This document shows, one piece after another, positions 35,981 to 44,363 of a DNA stretch of 64,000 nucleotides. Source of the stretch: Corynebacterium suicordis DSM 45110 (GTDB taxonomy: Bacteria; Actinomycetota; Actinomycetes; Mycobacteriales; Mycobacteriaceae); NCBI RefSeq assembly GCF_015351405.1, contig NZ_JADKMY010000002.1, positions 186,001 through 250,000 on the forward strand. The letters are read 5' to 3'. The stretch's first letter is position 1; each line of letters starts with the position of its first letter. Below the pieces are notes generated by a model that was not told the DNA's origin, ran no database searches, and saw nothing but the letters and a program-made list of their open reading frames with translations. The translations under genes and the position numbers were made by a program.

Positions 35981-36049
35981 CACAGCCACCTAGGCCACAG
36001 AGCCGCCTAGGCCACACCGCCACCTAAGCCAGCACAGCCACTTAAGCCG
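35981..36049. repeat. Four degenerate 17-bp tandem repeats
   Basis: Units at 35981-35997, 35998-36014, 36015-36031 and 36033-36049, consensus CACAGCCRCCTARGCCA; one extra base separates the last two. They fill almost the whole gap between the stops of the convergent RNase and dgt genes. No coding or terminator role is evident. Confidence 0.85.
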
Positions 36050-36050
36050 G

Positions 36051-37337
36051 CTAGGCCCAGGCTGCGCTCATCCCGGAGGCCGTGCGGTCCATGCGTTCCA
36101 AGCGGTTTTCAGTCAACGACGCCACCTGGTCAATCACCACGCGCAGCTTCGCCGCATCATCCGTGGCCTGGGCAAACCATCCACGGTAGAGAGGATCCAG
36201 CGCGCCCTCTCCTCCTTGCCACAGGTATTCCGTGACGCGGAAGATCCGATCCCGCTGACGTTCCTGCTCCGCCATGTGGCTGTGCTCGTCCATCACGTAG
36301 AGCACCGCCACGGATTTCAGGAGAGTGACTTCCGCCTGCACCTGTGGCGGGATCACCAGATCCGCGCTGTAGCGCGCCAATGGCTGCTCCCCGAACTTCT
36401 CGCGGGTGCCCGTCACGCACGCGGTCACGAATCGGGACACCAGCTCAGAGGTCATGGCCTTCAGTCCTGTGAGTCCCTGCAAATCCCCGGTGAAATCTGC
36501 GGCTCGGGAGACCAGATCCATGCGTCGTAACCTATCCGCTGCATCCAAAAGATCCTCCGGTTGCCCACCGAACACACGGGCCCCCTTCTCCGCCAGTTGG
36601 GCCAGCTCCACCAAGTCCCACAAAACACTGAGGGTGATGCGGCCGGAGAGGATGCCGTCCTCCACGTCGTGCACAGAATAGGCCACGTCATCGGCCCAAT
36701 CCATGATCTGCGCCTCCAGGCACTTCTTTCCCGCGGGCGCGCCAGCGCGTGCCCACTCGAGCACGTCCAGGTCGTCGCTGTACGCGGAGTACTTCAGGCG
36801 CTTGTTACCCTCTTCATCCACTGGACCCCACGGGTACTTGCAGGCGGCATCAATGCTGGCGCGGGTGAGATTCAATCCATAGGAACGACCGCGGGAATCC
36901 ACCGCTTTCGGCTCCAGGCGGGAGAGGATGCGGAGGGTCTGCGCATTGCCCTCAAAACCACCACACTTCCGCGCGGCTTCATCCAGCGCGCGCTCGCCGT
37001 TGTGGCCATAGGGAGGGTGGCCGATGTCATGACTCAACCCAGCAAGCTCTGTGAGATCCGGATCCGCCCCCAAGGTCTTGCCAATGCCACGAGCGATCTG
37101 CGCCACCTCCAGCGAGTGGGTCAGGCGCGTGCGCGGGGTATCCCCGCTGCCGGGGCCCACCACCTGCGTCTTATCCGCCAACCGGCGCAGAGCCGCGCTG
37201 TGCAAAACGCGTGCTCTATCGCGGTCAAAGTCATCGCGCCCATCGCGAACCGCTCCGGCTACGCCGAGCGACTTATCCCCCACCGGCAGCATTCTCTCCA
37301 GCTCGTGGGCTGAATACGCATAACGCTGAACCATCAC
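36051..37337 (-). CDS. dgt: dGTP triphosphohydrolase-like HD protein
   Basis: 428 residues. HD-domain metal ligands are in RLTHSLEVAQIARGIG, LSHDIGHPPYGHNGE and, later, DWADDVAYSVHDVEDG. Family members hydrolyse dNTPs to nucleosides and triphosphate. It is downstream of, and overlaps by four bases, the DUF218 gene, and lies close to dnaG, a common actinobacterial arrangement. Two ATG codons are in tandem at the start (37337 and 37334). Confidence 0.93.
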   Translation of the reverse strand: MMVQRYAYSAHELERMLPVGDKSLGVAGAVRDGRDDFDRDRARVLHSAALRRLADKTQVVGPGSGDTPRTRLTHSLEVAQIARGIGKTLGADPDLTELAGLSHDIGHPPYGHNGERALDEAARKCGGFEGNAQTLRILSRLEPKAVDSRGRSYGLNLTRASIDAACKYPWGPVDEEGNKRLKYSAYSDDLDVLEWARAGAPAGKKCLEAQIMDWADDVAYSVHDVEDGILSGRITLSVLWDLVELAQLAEKGARVFGGQPEDLLDAADRLRRMDLVSRAADFTGDLQGLTGLKAMTSELVSRFVTACVTGTREKFGEQPLARYSADLVIPPQVQAEVTLLKSVAVLYVMDEHSHMAEQERQRDRIFRVTEYLWQGGEGALDPLYRGWFAQATDDAAKLRVVIDQVASLTENRLERMDRTASGMSAAWA

Positions 37338-38017
37338 AGGGCTCCTGTCACAAAGTCGCGGAAGTTCTCTCGCTCGTGCTCCACGCCCTTGTAGTACAGC
37401 AGGCCGCCGGTTTCATGCAGGATGCTGCTAAGCTGCGCTGCCCGGCTTCCCACCGCCGGGCCTTGGCGGGTTGGGGAGCCAGTCGCGGTGATCCCCACAT
37501 CCTCCACCATGGTGGTGGCGCGCAGGGAATGCCCCGGATCGGTGACCACCACGGAACTCTCCCACCCATTTTCTTGCGCCAAGGTGGAGAAAGCCTGCAC
37601 GGAGGTCAGGGTGTCCACTCCCTCATTGATCTCCACAATCGCATCGGAGGAAATCCCATACTCTTCCTCCAAATACGTCTTGCCCGCCTGCGCCTCAGTG
37701 AAACGGTCCCCTGCCTGGCTACCACCGACGGTCACGATGGTCGGAGCCACACCTTCCTCATACAAACTCGCCGCGTGATCCAACCTGGCTCGCAACCACG
37801 AAGAGGGCTCGCCATCGTATTGCGCCGCGCCGAGCACAAAAATAGTATCCGATGCCGGCCGAGCATCCTGACGCGCAAACATCCACACGTGCACCGCCGT
37901 GGCCGTGGAAATCAGCACCGCGACCAGCACAGTTCCGAGCACCACGTACACCACGCTGCGGTACAGGAAGCTGCCGGTGCTAGCCATGCCCCGGCCGAAG
38001 GATTGGAAAGCGCTCAT
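37334..38017 (-). CDS. DUF218/YdcF family membrane protein
   Basis: 227 residues. A membrane segment at about 17-43 is followed by an extracytoplasmic DUF218 domain with DTIFVLGAAQYDG, IVTVGGSQAG and VVVTDPGHSLRA. DUF218 proteins (ElyC/SanA-like) are linked to envelope biogenesis; the reaction is unknown. I took the ATG at 38017; the longer frame upstream is Arg/Gly-rich and runs into the divergent TPM gene region. It is translationally coupled to dgt. Confidence 0.82.
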   Translation of the reverse strand: MSAFQSFGRGMASTGSFLYRSVVYVVLGTVLVAVLISTATAVHVWMFARQDARPASDTIFVLGAAQYDGEPSSWLRARLDHAASLYEEGVAPTIVTVGGSQAGDRFTEAQAGKTYLEEEYGISSDAIVEINEGVDTLTSVQAFSTLAQENGWESSVVVTDPGHSLRATTMVEDVGITATGSPTRQGPAVGSRAAQLSSILHETGGLLYYKGVEHERENFRDFVTGAL

Positions 38018-38068
38018 GAAGAGACAGCCTAGTCGGGCAACCCTCATTTTTCCGTTAAGGTGGGCTGC

Positions 38069-40090
38069 ATGAAGCCAGTGAATCTTCCTTCGCGCACCGC
38101 CGCCTCGCTCGCCATTTCGGGCCTGCTTGCCGTTCCGGGCGCGGCCGGATTGTTCCTTTTTTCCGACGCCACATCTCACGCCTCCACCACCACCTCATTG
38201 GCGCAAGGTACCGCCACCGAGGTGACCCTCGATTCCCAGCTGGTGGATGAGGCAGGTGTGATCGATCCTTCCCAACGTGGGGAGATCACCAGCCTGCTGC
38301 AGAAGGGTGTCCAGGAAAAGGACGTCAAGCTCTACCTCGTCTTTGTCAACGAGATCCCCGGCGATCCGGAAGAATATGCCGCGCAGCTGCGCGCCCAGGA
38401 CGGCACCGCCAACACCCTGGTGATGGTGGTGAACGTGGAAAAGCGCCAGTTTGGCATCAGCCCGGGCGAGCGTGTGGCCACCGACGTCACCGATAAGGTG
38501 CGCGAAAAGGCAGTGGCTGAGTTCAGCCAGTCCAACTGGACCGAAGGCGCCAAGGCCGCAGCTGACGTGGTGGCGGGAACCACCAACCCCGCATCTGTGG
38601 CATGGCTGGGCGCAGCTGGTGTGGCGGGCATCGGCGGCACCGCGGGCGCTGTGGTCTGGTCCCGCCGCAACCGGAAGAACAAGGAAGCTGAACAGCTGGA
38701 CGCAGCCCGTTCCATTGCCCCAGAATCCACCACGGACTTGGCGGCTCAACCCACCCACGTGCTGCAGAAGCTGGCCAATGAGGAGCTGCATTCCACAGAT
38801 GAATCCATCCGCAAGGGTGAAGAGGAACTGCAGATCGCCATCTCCGAGTTTGGTGAGCAGCGCACCCGTCAGCTTTCCCGGGCGCTGGGTAATTCCCGGA
38901 AGACGCTGGCAAACGCCTACGGCCTGCACCAGCGGTTGCGCACCAACTCCTACCAGGATGAAGGCGAACAACGCGCGCTGCTGATCGAGATCATCAGCAC
39001 CTGTGGCCAGGCCGATGATGAGCTGGATAAGCAGTCCGCTGAGTTCGCTGACATGCGCCAAGAGCTTATTGATGCACCAAAGCTGGTCGATGAACTGCGC
39101 CAGCAGACCGTTGCCCTACGTACCCGCGTTCCTGAGGCTCGACAAAAGCTCGCCGACCTGCAAAACCGCTACCCGTACGAGAAGTTGGCGACCGTCCTGG
39201 ACAACCCAGACGTAGCGGAAGCCGAAATCACGGAAGCCGAAAAGTCTCTTGATGAAGCCCGGCAATATCTCAAGCTTCCGGCCGGGCGACAGACCGGCCT
39301 GGTCGAGGCAATCGGAGCCGCCCGCATGGCGTGCCAGCAAGCCGAACAGCAGCTCAGCGCAGCCGAGCGCGCTGATGAAAACATGCAGGCAGCACAGCGA
39401 AACCTGGGTGCTCTGCAGCGGGAAGTCGCTGAAGAGATTGCGGAGGCAGCCGAGTTGCGGCGTTCTGCGGCAAACTTCGACCGTTCCGGCCTGGATACAG
39501 CAGTGGGCAGAGCAGAAAATGCACTGCAGCGCGCGCTGGAACTCGGGGACAAGGATCCGCTGGGCACCTACTCCGAGCTGCTGGAAGCTGACGGCCAGTT
39601 GGACCTGGAGCTGGACGAGGCGCGCGGCGCCAACAACGATTATCAACGCACCATTGAAATGGTTGATAGAACTATTCAGGACGTTAAGCACAGGCTGCGC
39701 GCCGTGGAAGACACGATTGCAAACCGCAAGCGGATCATCAGCGTGGACACTCGCTCTTCGGCACAGGCGGCCAAGGAAGCTCTAGCGTTCGCACAGCAGA
39801 ACCGGACGACCCGGCCGAAGGATGCGTACCTGGCGGCTCACCGTGCCAGCCAGCTGACCACCACGGCATCTTCCCAAGCACAGCGCGATATCGAAGAGTT
39901 CAACCGTCGCAATAACTACCGCGGTGGTGGCGGCGGAGACATGATCACCGGCATGGTGCTCGGTAGCCTGCTCAGCGGAAATGGCGGCTTCGGCGGTGGC
40001 TTTGGTGGCGGGTTCGGCGGAGGGGGCTTCGGCGGCGGTGGGTTCGGCGGTGGCGATTTCGGCGGTGGCGGCACCTCCGGCAGCTTCTAA
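38069..40090 (+). CDS. TPM-domain membrane protein with long coiled coil and Gly-rich tail
   Basis: 673 residues. Signal/anchor at about 12-33, an extracytoplasmic TPM (Psb32-like) domain at 50-160 with VDEAGVIDPSQRGEI, a membrane segment near 175-195 followed by RRNRK, then about 400 residues of predicted coiled coil and a C-terminus dominated by GGGFGGGF-type repeats. TPM domains occur in envelope maintenance proteins. ATG at 38069 with AAGGTGGG upstream; a GTG nine bases earlier is possible. A shared terminator follows. Confidence 0.87.
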   Translation: MKPVNLPSRTAASLAISGLLAVPGAAGLFLFSDATSHASTTTSLAQGTATEVTLDSQLVDEAGVIDPSQRGEITSLLQKGVQEKDVKLYLVFVNEIPGDPEEYAAQLRAQDGTANTLVMVVNVEKRQFGISPGERVATDVTDKVREKAVAEFSQSNWTEGAKAAADVVAGTTNPASVAWLGAAGVAGIGGTAGAVVWSRRNRKNKEAEQLDAARSIAPESTTDLAAQPTHVLQKLANEELHSTDESIRKGEEELQIAISEFGEQRTRQLSRALGNSRKTLANAYGLHQRLRTNSYQDEGEQRALLIEIISTCGQADDELDKQSAEFADMRQELIDAPKLVDELRQQTVALRTRVPEARQKLADLQNRYPYEKLATVLDNPDVAEAEITEAEKSLDEARQYLKLPAGRQTGLVEAIGAARMACQQAEQQLSAAERADENMQAAQRNLGALQREVAEEIAEAAELRRSAANFDRSGLDTAVGRAENALQRALELGDKDPLGTYSELLEADGQLDLELDEARGANNDYQRTIEMVDRTIQDVKHRLRAVEDTIANRKRIISVDTRSSAQAAKEALAFAQQNRTTRPKDAYLAAHRASQLTTTASSQAQRDIEEFNRRNNYRGGGGGDMITGMVLGSLLSGNGGFGGGFGGGFGGGGFGGGGFGGGDFGGGGTSGSF

Positions 40091-40130
40091 ATCCAGCTAC
40101 CTACCCCGCTTTATACAATTCAATAGCAAA

Positions 40131-40170
40131 AGAAGGACCATTCAGCATTTACGTGCTGAATGGTCCTTCT
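40131..40170. terminator. Bidirectional intrinsic terminator
   Basis: AGAAGGACCATTCAGCA (40131-40147) pairs perfectly over 17 bases with 40154-40170 around a six-base loop, with TTTA on one side and TTTTG on the other. It serves the convergent TPM and PNGYGQ-repeat genes. Confidence 0.92.
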
Positions 40171-40190
40171 TTACTTTGAAGCTTTAACTC

Positions 40191-40970
40191 TTAAAGAGTG
40201 GCCTTCCAGGTCGCAGGCTTAGCAATAAAGCCGCCCTTGTACTCAACCTTGTATTCGCCAGGGGTTCCGTCAGTGTCGAAACAAACAGTACCGGAAGTCT
40301 GGCCGTTAGGAGAAAGCTCGCCGGTCTCTAGGTTTGGAATATCCAAACCAGTGAAAGTGGTGTCAGAAACCACGCCATTTGGCTTGTGCAGCTTGAAATC
40401 GAACTGGTTGAAGCTCACGCTCTTGTCAGACGCATTGTTCAGGTTCACGTCAGAGCAAACATATTCACCGATGACATCGGACTGAAAACGAATGTTGCTC
40501 ACGGTGATCTTCAGATTGTTCGTCTCTGCAGTCTCTCCCGCTGCCACATCCAGATTAGACTCCTCAGCTGGTGCCTCCTCTGCGGGAGCCTCACCTGCTG
40601 CGTTATCTTGATTCTGTTCAGCGCTATTCGAAGCTGAATCAGCAGCATTTGACGAGTCGTCGTTTGACTTAGAATCCTCGCCCCCACCTGCAATAGCAGC
40701 CACAATGATCAGCACGGCAAGAATGCCTACGATCCAAGGCCACTTTTTCTTCTTCTTTGGTGGCTCTTGCTGGAATTGTGGTTGAGCATAACCGTTTTGC
40801 TGAGCAAAGCCACTTTGTTGTTCAAAACCATTGGGCTGTCCGTAGCCATTGGGCTGACCATAACCGTTAGGCTGCGCACCATTGGGTTGACCGTAACCAT
40901 TTGGCTGCGCACCGTTTGGCTGTCCAAAGCCATTCGGCTGTGCTCCATGGGGATTCTGCTGACCGTCCAT
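40191..40970 (-). CDS. Membrane protein with PNGYGQ repeats and DUF4352-like domain
   Basis: 259 residues: cytoplasmic N-terminus with six to seven PNG[YF]GQ/GAQ repeats (about 8-60), PPKKKKKWPW positive-inside signal, one membrane segment (about 75-95), an acidic Ser/Glu-rich linker, and an extracellular DUF4352-like domain with one Cys pair. The ATG at 40970 has AAAGG seven bases upstream. The Asn/Gly/Gln-rich cytoplasmic tail plus single TM is common in corynebacterial envelope proteins; function unknown. Confidence 0.8.
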   Translation of the reverse strand: MDGQQNPHGAQPNGFGQPNGAQPNGYGQPNGAQPNGYGQPNGYGQPNGFEQQSGFAQQNGYAQPQFQQEPPKKKKKWPWIVGILAVLIIVAAIAGGGEDSKSNDDSSNAADSASNSAEQNQDNAAGEAPAEEAPAEESNLDVAAGETAETNNLKITVSNIRFQSDVIGEYVCSDVNLNNASDKSVSFNQFDFKLHKPNGVVSDTTFTGLDIPNLETGELSPNGQTSGTVCFDTDGTPGEYKVEYKGGFIAKPATWKATL

Positions 40971-41171
40971 AGATCCGCCTTTCATTTTCAAGTAATAGTT
41001 TCCTTGCAGCAGAAAAGAGTCTTCCGCTCGCAACTAAGGAAAATTTATACAGCAGAAAATAAGAATTAGGCGATTTTTTGATAAGGATGACAATCCCACG
41101 GGTACCCCCGACTTTCGGAAAGTTCCAGGTAGTAACCGGTTTTAGTTATTAAATTAAAATAAGAATAGAAA

Positions 41172-41714
41172 TTAGATATAACCGATCCAGTACAGCACCG
41201 CGATGGGGATGAACAGCAGCATCAGCAGCGTCCATGCCCATGCGGAAGAGACCATCCGGGACTCGAGGCAGCGACGGGCAACCCAGGAAATGAAGATCTG
41301 CACGTCCAAGGGGAGCTTCGCCCCTGGGCCTTCGAATTCCACATGCAGGTTGCGCAATCCCCTGTGCAGGGAGCTGAACTGACCCGCTTTTTCTCCGTCG
41401 ATATCCAGCACGAAATTCTTCGAGGATTCCGCGATGATCTCTACGGTGTGCCGGTCGGCCTGGATGGTGTAGCGGTCTGACTTCTTGAAGTTTTTGTCAT
41501 TGGCCTTGGCCACCCAGGTTCCCGTGCCGGTCGTCGCAGAGGAAGTGGTGTCCTCGCTTGTGTCCAGCGACCAAGTGTCGCCACCGAAGCGAATATGCGC
41601 AACCCCGCGCTCATCGGCGTACTCCGCGACCCGATCCATATCCTTCGGCGGACCAGCGTAAATAGGGAACGTATGCCCGTCATCGGGCAGACCCCAACGA
41701 ATATCCTCGTTCAT
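41172..41714 (-). CDS. Hypothetical protein with C-terminal membrane anchor
   Basis: 180 residues. A mostly beta-rich soluble N-terminal part and one hydrophobic segment at the very end (about 158-178), as in tail-anchored proteins. I recognise no family. It is 10 bases downstream of glyQS on the same strand, so it is probably co-transcribed with it. The 200-base gap on the other side (40971-41171) is AT-rich, with the palindrome ACTTTCGGAAAGT near 41110. Confidence 0.65.
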   Translation of the reverse strand: MNEDIRWGLPDDGHTFPIYAGPPKDMDRVAEYADERGVAHIRFGGDTWSLDTSEDTTSSATTGTGTWVAKANDKNFKKSDRYTIQADRHTVEIIAESSKNFVLDIDGEKAGQFSSLHRGLRNLHVEFEGPGAKLPLDVQIFISWVARRCLESRMVSSAWAWTLLMLLFIPIAVLYWIGYI

Positions 41715-41724
41715 GCGCGCCTTC

Positions 41725-43104
41725 CTAACAGCCGGCGAGACGCTCAGCCAGGTAGCGCTGCAGATCGTCGAGCTGCACGCGCTCTTGCTCCATCGTGTCG
41801 CGTTCGCGCACGGTCACTGCGTTATCTTCCAAGGTGTCGAAATCGACAGTGACACAGAATGGCGTGCCGATTTCATCCTGACGGCGGTAGCGACGGCCGA
41901 TAGCTCCGGAGGTGTCGTACTCCACGTTCCAGAAACCACGCAGCTGGGCAGCCACCTTCTCGGCGGTCGGGGTGAGCGTGTCCTTCTTGGACAGTGGCAG
42001 CACGGCTACCTTCACCGGAGCCAAGCGACGGTCCAAGCGGAGCACGGTACGGGTATCAGTGCCGCCCTTTGCATTAGGTACTTCTTCCTCGTCGTAGGCG
42101 TCGACAAGAAACGCCATCATCGCACGGGTGAGGCCGAAGGAGGGCTCGATAACCCAAGGGACGTAACGCTCGCCGGTGGCCTGCTCGAAGAAGCTCAGGT
42201 CTTCGCCGGACTCTTCGATGTGACACTTGAGGTCGTAATCGGTGCGGTTGGCCACGCCCATGAGCTCACCCCATGGGTTGCCCTGGAAGCCGAAGTTGTA
42301 CTCCATGTCGATGGTGCCGGCGGAGTAGTGGGCGCGCTCTTCGTCTGGGACGTCAAACTGACGCATGTTTTCCGGGTTGATGCCCAGGTCAATGAACCAG
42401 TTCCAGCAGGCGTCTACCCACTCCTTGAACTTCTCGTCAGCCAGCTCCTCGGGCACGAAGTACTCGATTTCCATCTGCTCGAACTCGCGGGTGCGGAAGA
42501 TGAAGTTACCTGGGGTGATCTCGTTGCGGAAGGACTTGCCCACCTGGCCGATGCCGAAAGGTGGCTTCTGACGAGAGGTGGTCAGCACGTTCTTGAAGTT
42601 CACGAAGATGCCCTGCGCGGTTTCTGGGCGCAGGTAGTGCAGGCCTTGCTCGTTATCGACTGGCCCCAGGAAGGTCTTCATCAGACCGGAGAACATCTGT
42701 GGCTCGGTCCAGTTGCCGGGCTGGCCGGTTTCTGGATCATTGATGTCTGCCAAGCCGTTTTCTGGTGGGTGGCCATGCTTTTGTTCGTAAGCCTCGATGA
42801 GGTGGTCAGCACGGTAGCGCTTGTGGGTGTGCAGGGATTCCACCAGTGGGTCGGTGAAGGTAGCCACGTGGCCGGAGGCCTTCCACACCTGGCGAGGCAG
42901 GATGATGGAGGAATCGAGGCCGACCACATCTCCGCGGCCCTGCACGAAGGTGCGCCACCAGTTCTTCTTGATGTTTTCCTTCAGCTCCACGCCCAAGGGG
43001 CCGTAATCCCACGCTGAACGGGTGCCACCGTAGATTTCTCCACATGGGTAAACCAAACCTCTGCGCTTGGCGAGGTTTACAACAGCATCGATGGTGCCAG
43101 CCAT
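41725..43104 (-). CDS. glyQS: Glycyl-tRNA synthetase, dimeric class II
   Basis: 459 residues, the alpha2 type used by Actinobacteria. Motifs: [21 protein letters not shown] near the N-terminus, [18 protein letters not shown] (motif 2 with [14 protein letters not shown]) and [13 protein letters not shown] (motif 3). The C-terminal anticodon-binding domain follows. It charges tRNA-Gly. No T-box leader is seen upstream. The neighbouring uppS-recO-era block lies beyond zur, as in related genomes. Confidence 0.96.
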   Translation of the reverse strand: MAGTIDAVVNLAKRRGLVYPCGEIYGGTRSAWDYGPLGVELKENIKKNWWRTFVQGRGDVVGLDSSIILPRQVWKASGHVATFTDPLVESLHTHKRYRADHLIEAYEQKHGHPPENGLADINDPETGQPGNWTEPQMFSGLMKTFLGPVDNEQGLHYLRPETAQGIFVNFKNVLTTSRQKPPFGIGQVGKSFRNEITPGNFIFRTREFEQMEIEYFVPEELADEKFKEWVDACWNWFIDLGINPENMRQFDVPDEERAHYSAGTIDMEYNFGFQGNPWGELMGVANRTDYDLKCHIEESGEDLSFFEQATGERYVPWVIEPSFGLTRAMMAFLVDAYDEEEVPNAKGGTDTRTVLRLDRRLAPVKVAVLPLSKKDTLTPTAEKVAAQLRGFWNVEYDTSGAIGRRYRRQDEIGTPFCVTVDFDTLEDNAVTVRERDTMEQERVQLDDLQRYLAERLAGC

Positions 43105-43428
43105 GTTTTCGCGGTGCTCCTTGAAAATCTAGATTGAGAAAATCTAGGTAGGGAAAAACGTGCGTTCTTACTTGTTCACATCCTAGCGGTTTGCCAAGAC
43201 ATTGCAGTTACCGGGGTTTGTCGCGTTCATGCGCGCGCATCTCCCCTGCTCTTTGGCGTTTTGGCTTTGGTTATTTATCGACGCCAAGCACCCCAGCCGC
43301 CCGAGCTTAGGGGCTCATTTGGGGGAGAATCACCCTGTTCATCCCCGCAGGTTCTGTCATGATGTGGTTGATCCAGAGGTCGAAGACCTTTGTAAACGTT
43401 TGACACACCGACTAAAGAATGGAAATAC
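43105..43428. other. Gene-free stretch upstream of glyQS
   Basis: About 320 bases without a credible gene. It holds two direct copies of GAAAATCTAG (43123-43132 and 43138-43147), one copy of the TGGCGTCG repeat on the minus strand (43279-43286), and a TTGACA hexamer at 43400-43405 without a clear -10 at correct spacing. The glyQS promoter should lie in its left part. Confidence 0.6.
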
Positions 43429-43578
43429 ATGGATAATCTAGGCCTCGCCGAACTCATCTTCATCATTCTTAGCGTAGGAATCACGCTGTTCATCCCCGCC
43501 GTGCTCATTGCAATTCTCATTCAGCTCAAGAAGCTCAATAACAAACTCTCTGACAAGAGCCGCAGCTCTTCTGAATAA
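43429..43578 (+). CDS. Small single-pass membrane protein
   Basis: 49 residues beginning MDNLGLAELI, with one long hydrophobic helix at about 6-32 and a basic, Ser-rich tail (KKLNNKLSDKSRSSSE). The ribosome site is weak (GGAA). Composition and topology look real, but there is no homology evidence. It lies between glyQS and the 6C RNA, where an SmtB/Znr-type repressor gene stands in related actinobacteria. Confidence 0.55.
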   Translation: MDNLGLAELIFIILSVGITLFIPAVLIAILIQLKKLNNKLSDKSRSSSE

Positions 43579-43633
43579 GCCAGCTTGCCGAAAATTTCAA
43601 CGGGGGTCAGTGCCCAGGAAAAGGGTGAAGATA

Positions 43634-43756
43634 TAAAAGAACCCGCAGCTAAGGGGGGGTTGCCGCGGGTTCCGGCCACGCTGTTCTCCGAAGAGAATGG
43701 GGCCTGTTCCCGTTAGTTGGCGCAGCGTAGGGGGGGTTAACACTGCGCCAGGGAAC
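43634..43756 (-). ncRNA. 6C small RNA
   Basis: Two stem-loops, each with a run of seven C in the loop, the definition of the actinobacterial 6C RNA. Stem one: TGGCGCAG pairs with CTGCGCCA (43718-43725 with 43743-43750). Stem two: GAACCCGC pairs with GCGGGTTC (43639-43646 with 43665-43672), followed by TTTTAT, so it is also the terminator. 6C RNA has been tied to cell division and the SOS response in mycobacteria and C. glutamicum; its C-rich loops pair with G-rich mRNA sites. Ends are inferred from the promoter and the T-tract. Confidence 0.92.
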
Positions 43757-43761
43757 TACGT

Positions 43762-43792
43762 ACATTAAACGTCCCACGTGAAGAGGTGTCAA
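43762..43792 (-). promoter_or_regulatory. Promoter of the 6C RNA
   Basis: On the minus strand TTGACA (43787-43792) and TAATGT (43762-43767) are 19 bases apart, and the predicted start is near 43755. The near-consensus -35 box fits a strongly expressed small RNA. Confidence 0.75.
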
Positions 43793-43931
43793 GTCCACCG
43801 ACGCACCGAAACAGGAATCCAATTCCGGCCTTATTGGAAATTAATTGAAAATGAGGTGCAGGGCACCTAAGCTGGCATTTCTAAGCTCAACACCCGCAGC
43901 TTGCCCCCTTCAACCCTCCAGGAGCCACCCC

Positions 43932-44363
43932 ATGCCGCAGCAGGAATCTCGGGAATCCGCAGCGCGACCAAAGATCGGTCAGCGCAACACCCGCCAGCGC
44001 GCAGCGGTGCAGGACGTTCTGGAAGGTATCACCACCTTTGCCTCAGCGCAGGATATTCACCTCAAGCTCAGTAACTCCGAGCAAAAAGTGGGACTGACCA
44101 CGGTTTACCGGACGCTGCAGCAACTCTCTGAGCTGGGAGCCATCGATACCCTGCAGGATGAATCCGGGGAAACTCTGTACCGCAGCTGCGCAATGGACGA
44201 TCACCACCACCACCTGGTGTGTGTGAACTGTCGAAAGACTATCGAGATCGATGGCGGCCCAGTTGAAGAATGGGCTCATGAAACCGCAGCGAAGTATGGC
44301 TTCAAGAAATCTGGCCATACCGCGGAGATCTTCGGCCTCTGTGAGACTTGCCAGTCCAGCTAG
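43932..44363 (+). CDS. zur: Fur-family zinc regulator
   Basis: 143 residues. Winged helix with VGLTTVYRTLQQLSELGAID, then the metal domain with CAMDDHHHHLVCVNC and C-terminal GLCETC, giving the CxxC pairs of the structural zinc site. Gene order after glyQS matches mycobacterial furB/zur. I chose the ATG at 43932 with AGGAG upstream; a longer TTG-started frame is unlikely. Upstream TTGAAAATGAG resembles a half Zur box but no full palindrome is visible. The stop overlaps the convergent VIT gene by four bases. Confidence 0.92.
   Translation: MPQQESRESAARPKIGQRNTRQRAAVQDVLEGITTFASAQDIHLKLSNSEQKVGLTTVYRTLQQLSELGAIDTLQDESGETLYRSCAMDDHHHHLVCVNCRKTIEIDGGPVEEWAHETAAKYGFKKSGHTAEIFGLCETCQSS

Noticed and set aside
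35981..36049. CRISPR array
   Set aside because: Units are 17 bp, adjacent and without spacers; no cas genes are in the window.
43105..43428. T-box leader for glyQS
   Set aside because: No T-box sequence or specifier-like stem with terminator/antiterminator is visible.
43800..43931. Zur box before zur
   Set aside because: Only a half-site-like TTGAAAATGAG is seen; no palindrome good enough to report.
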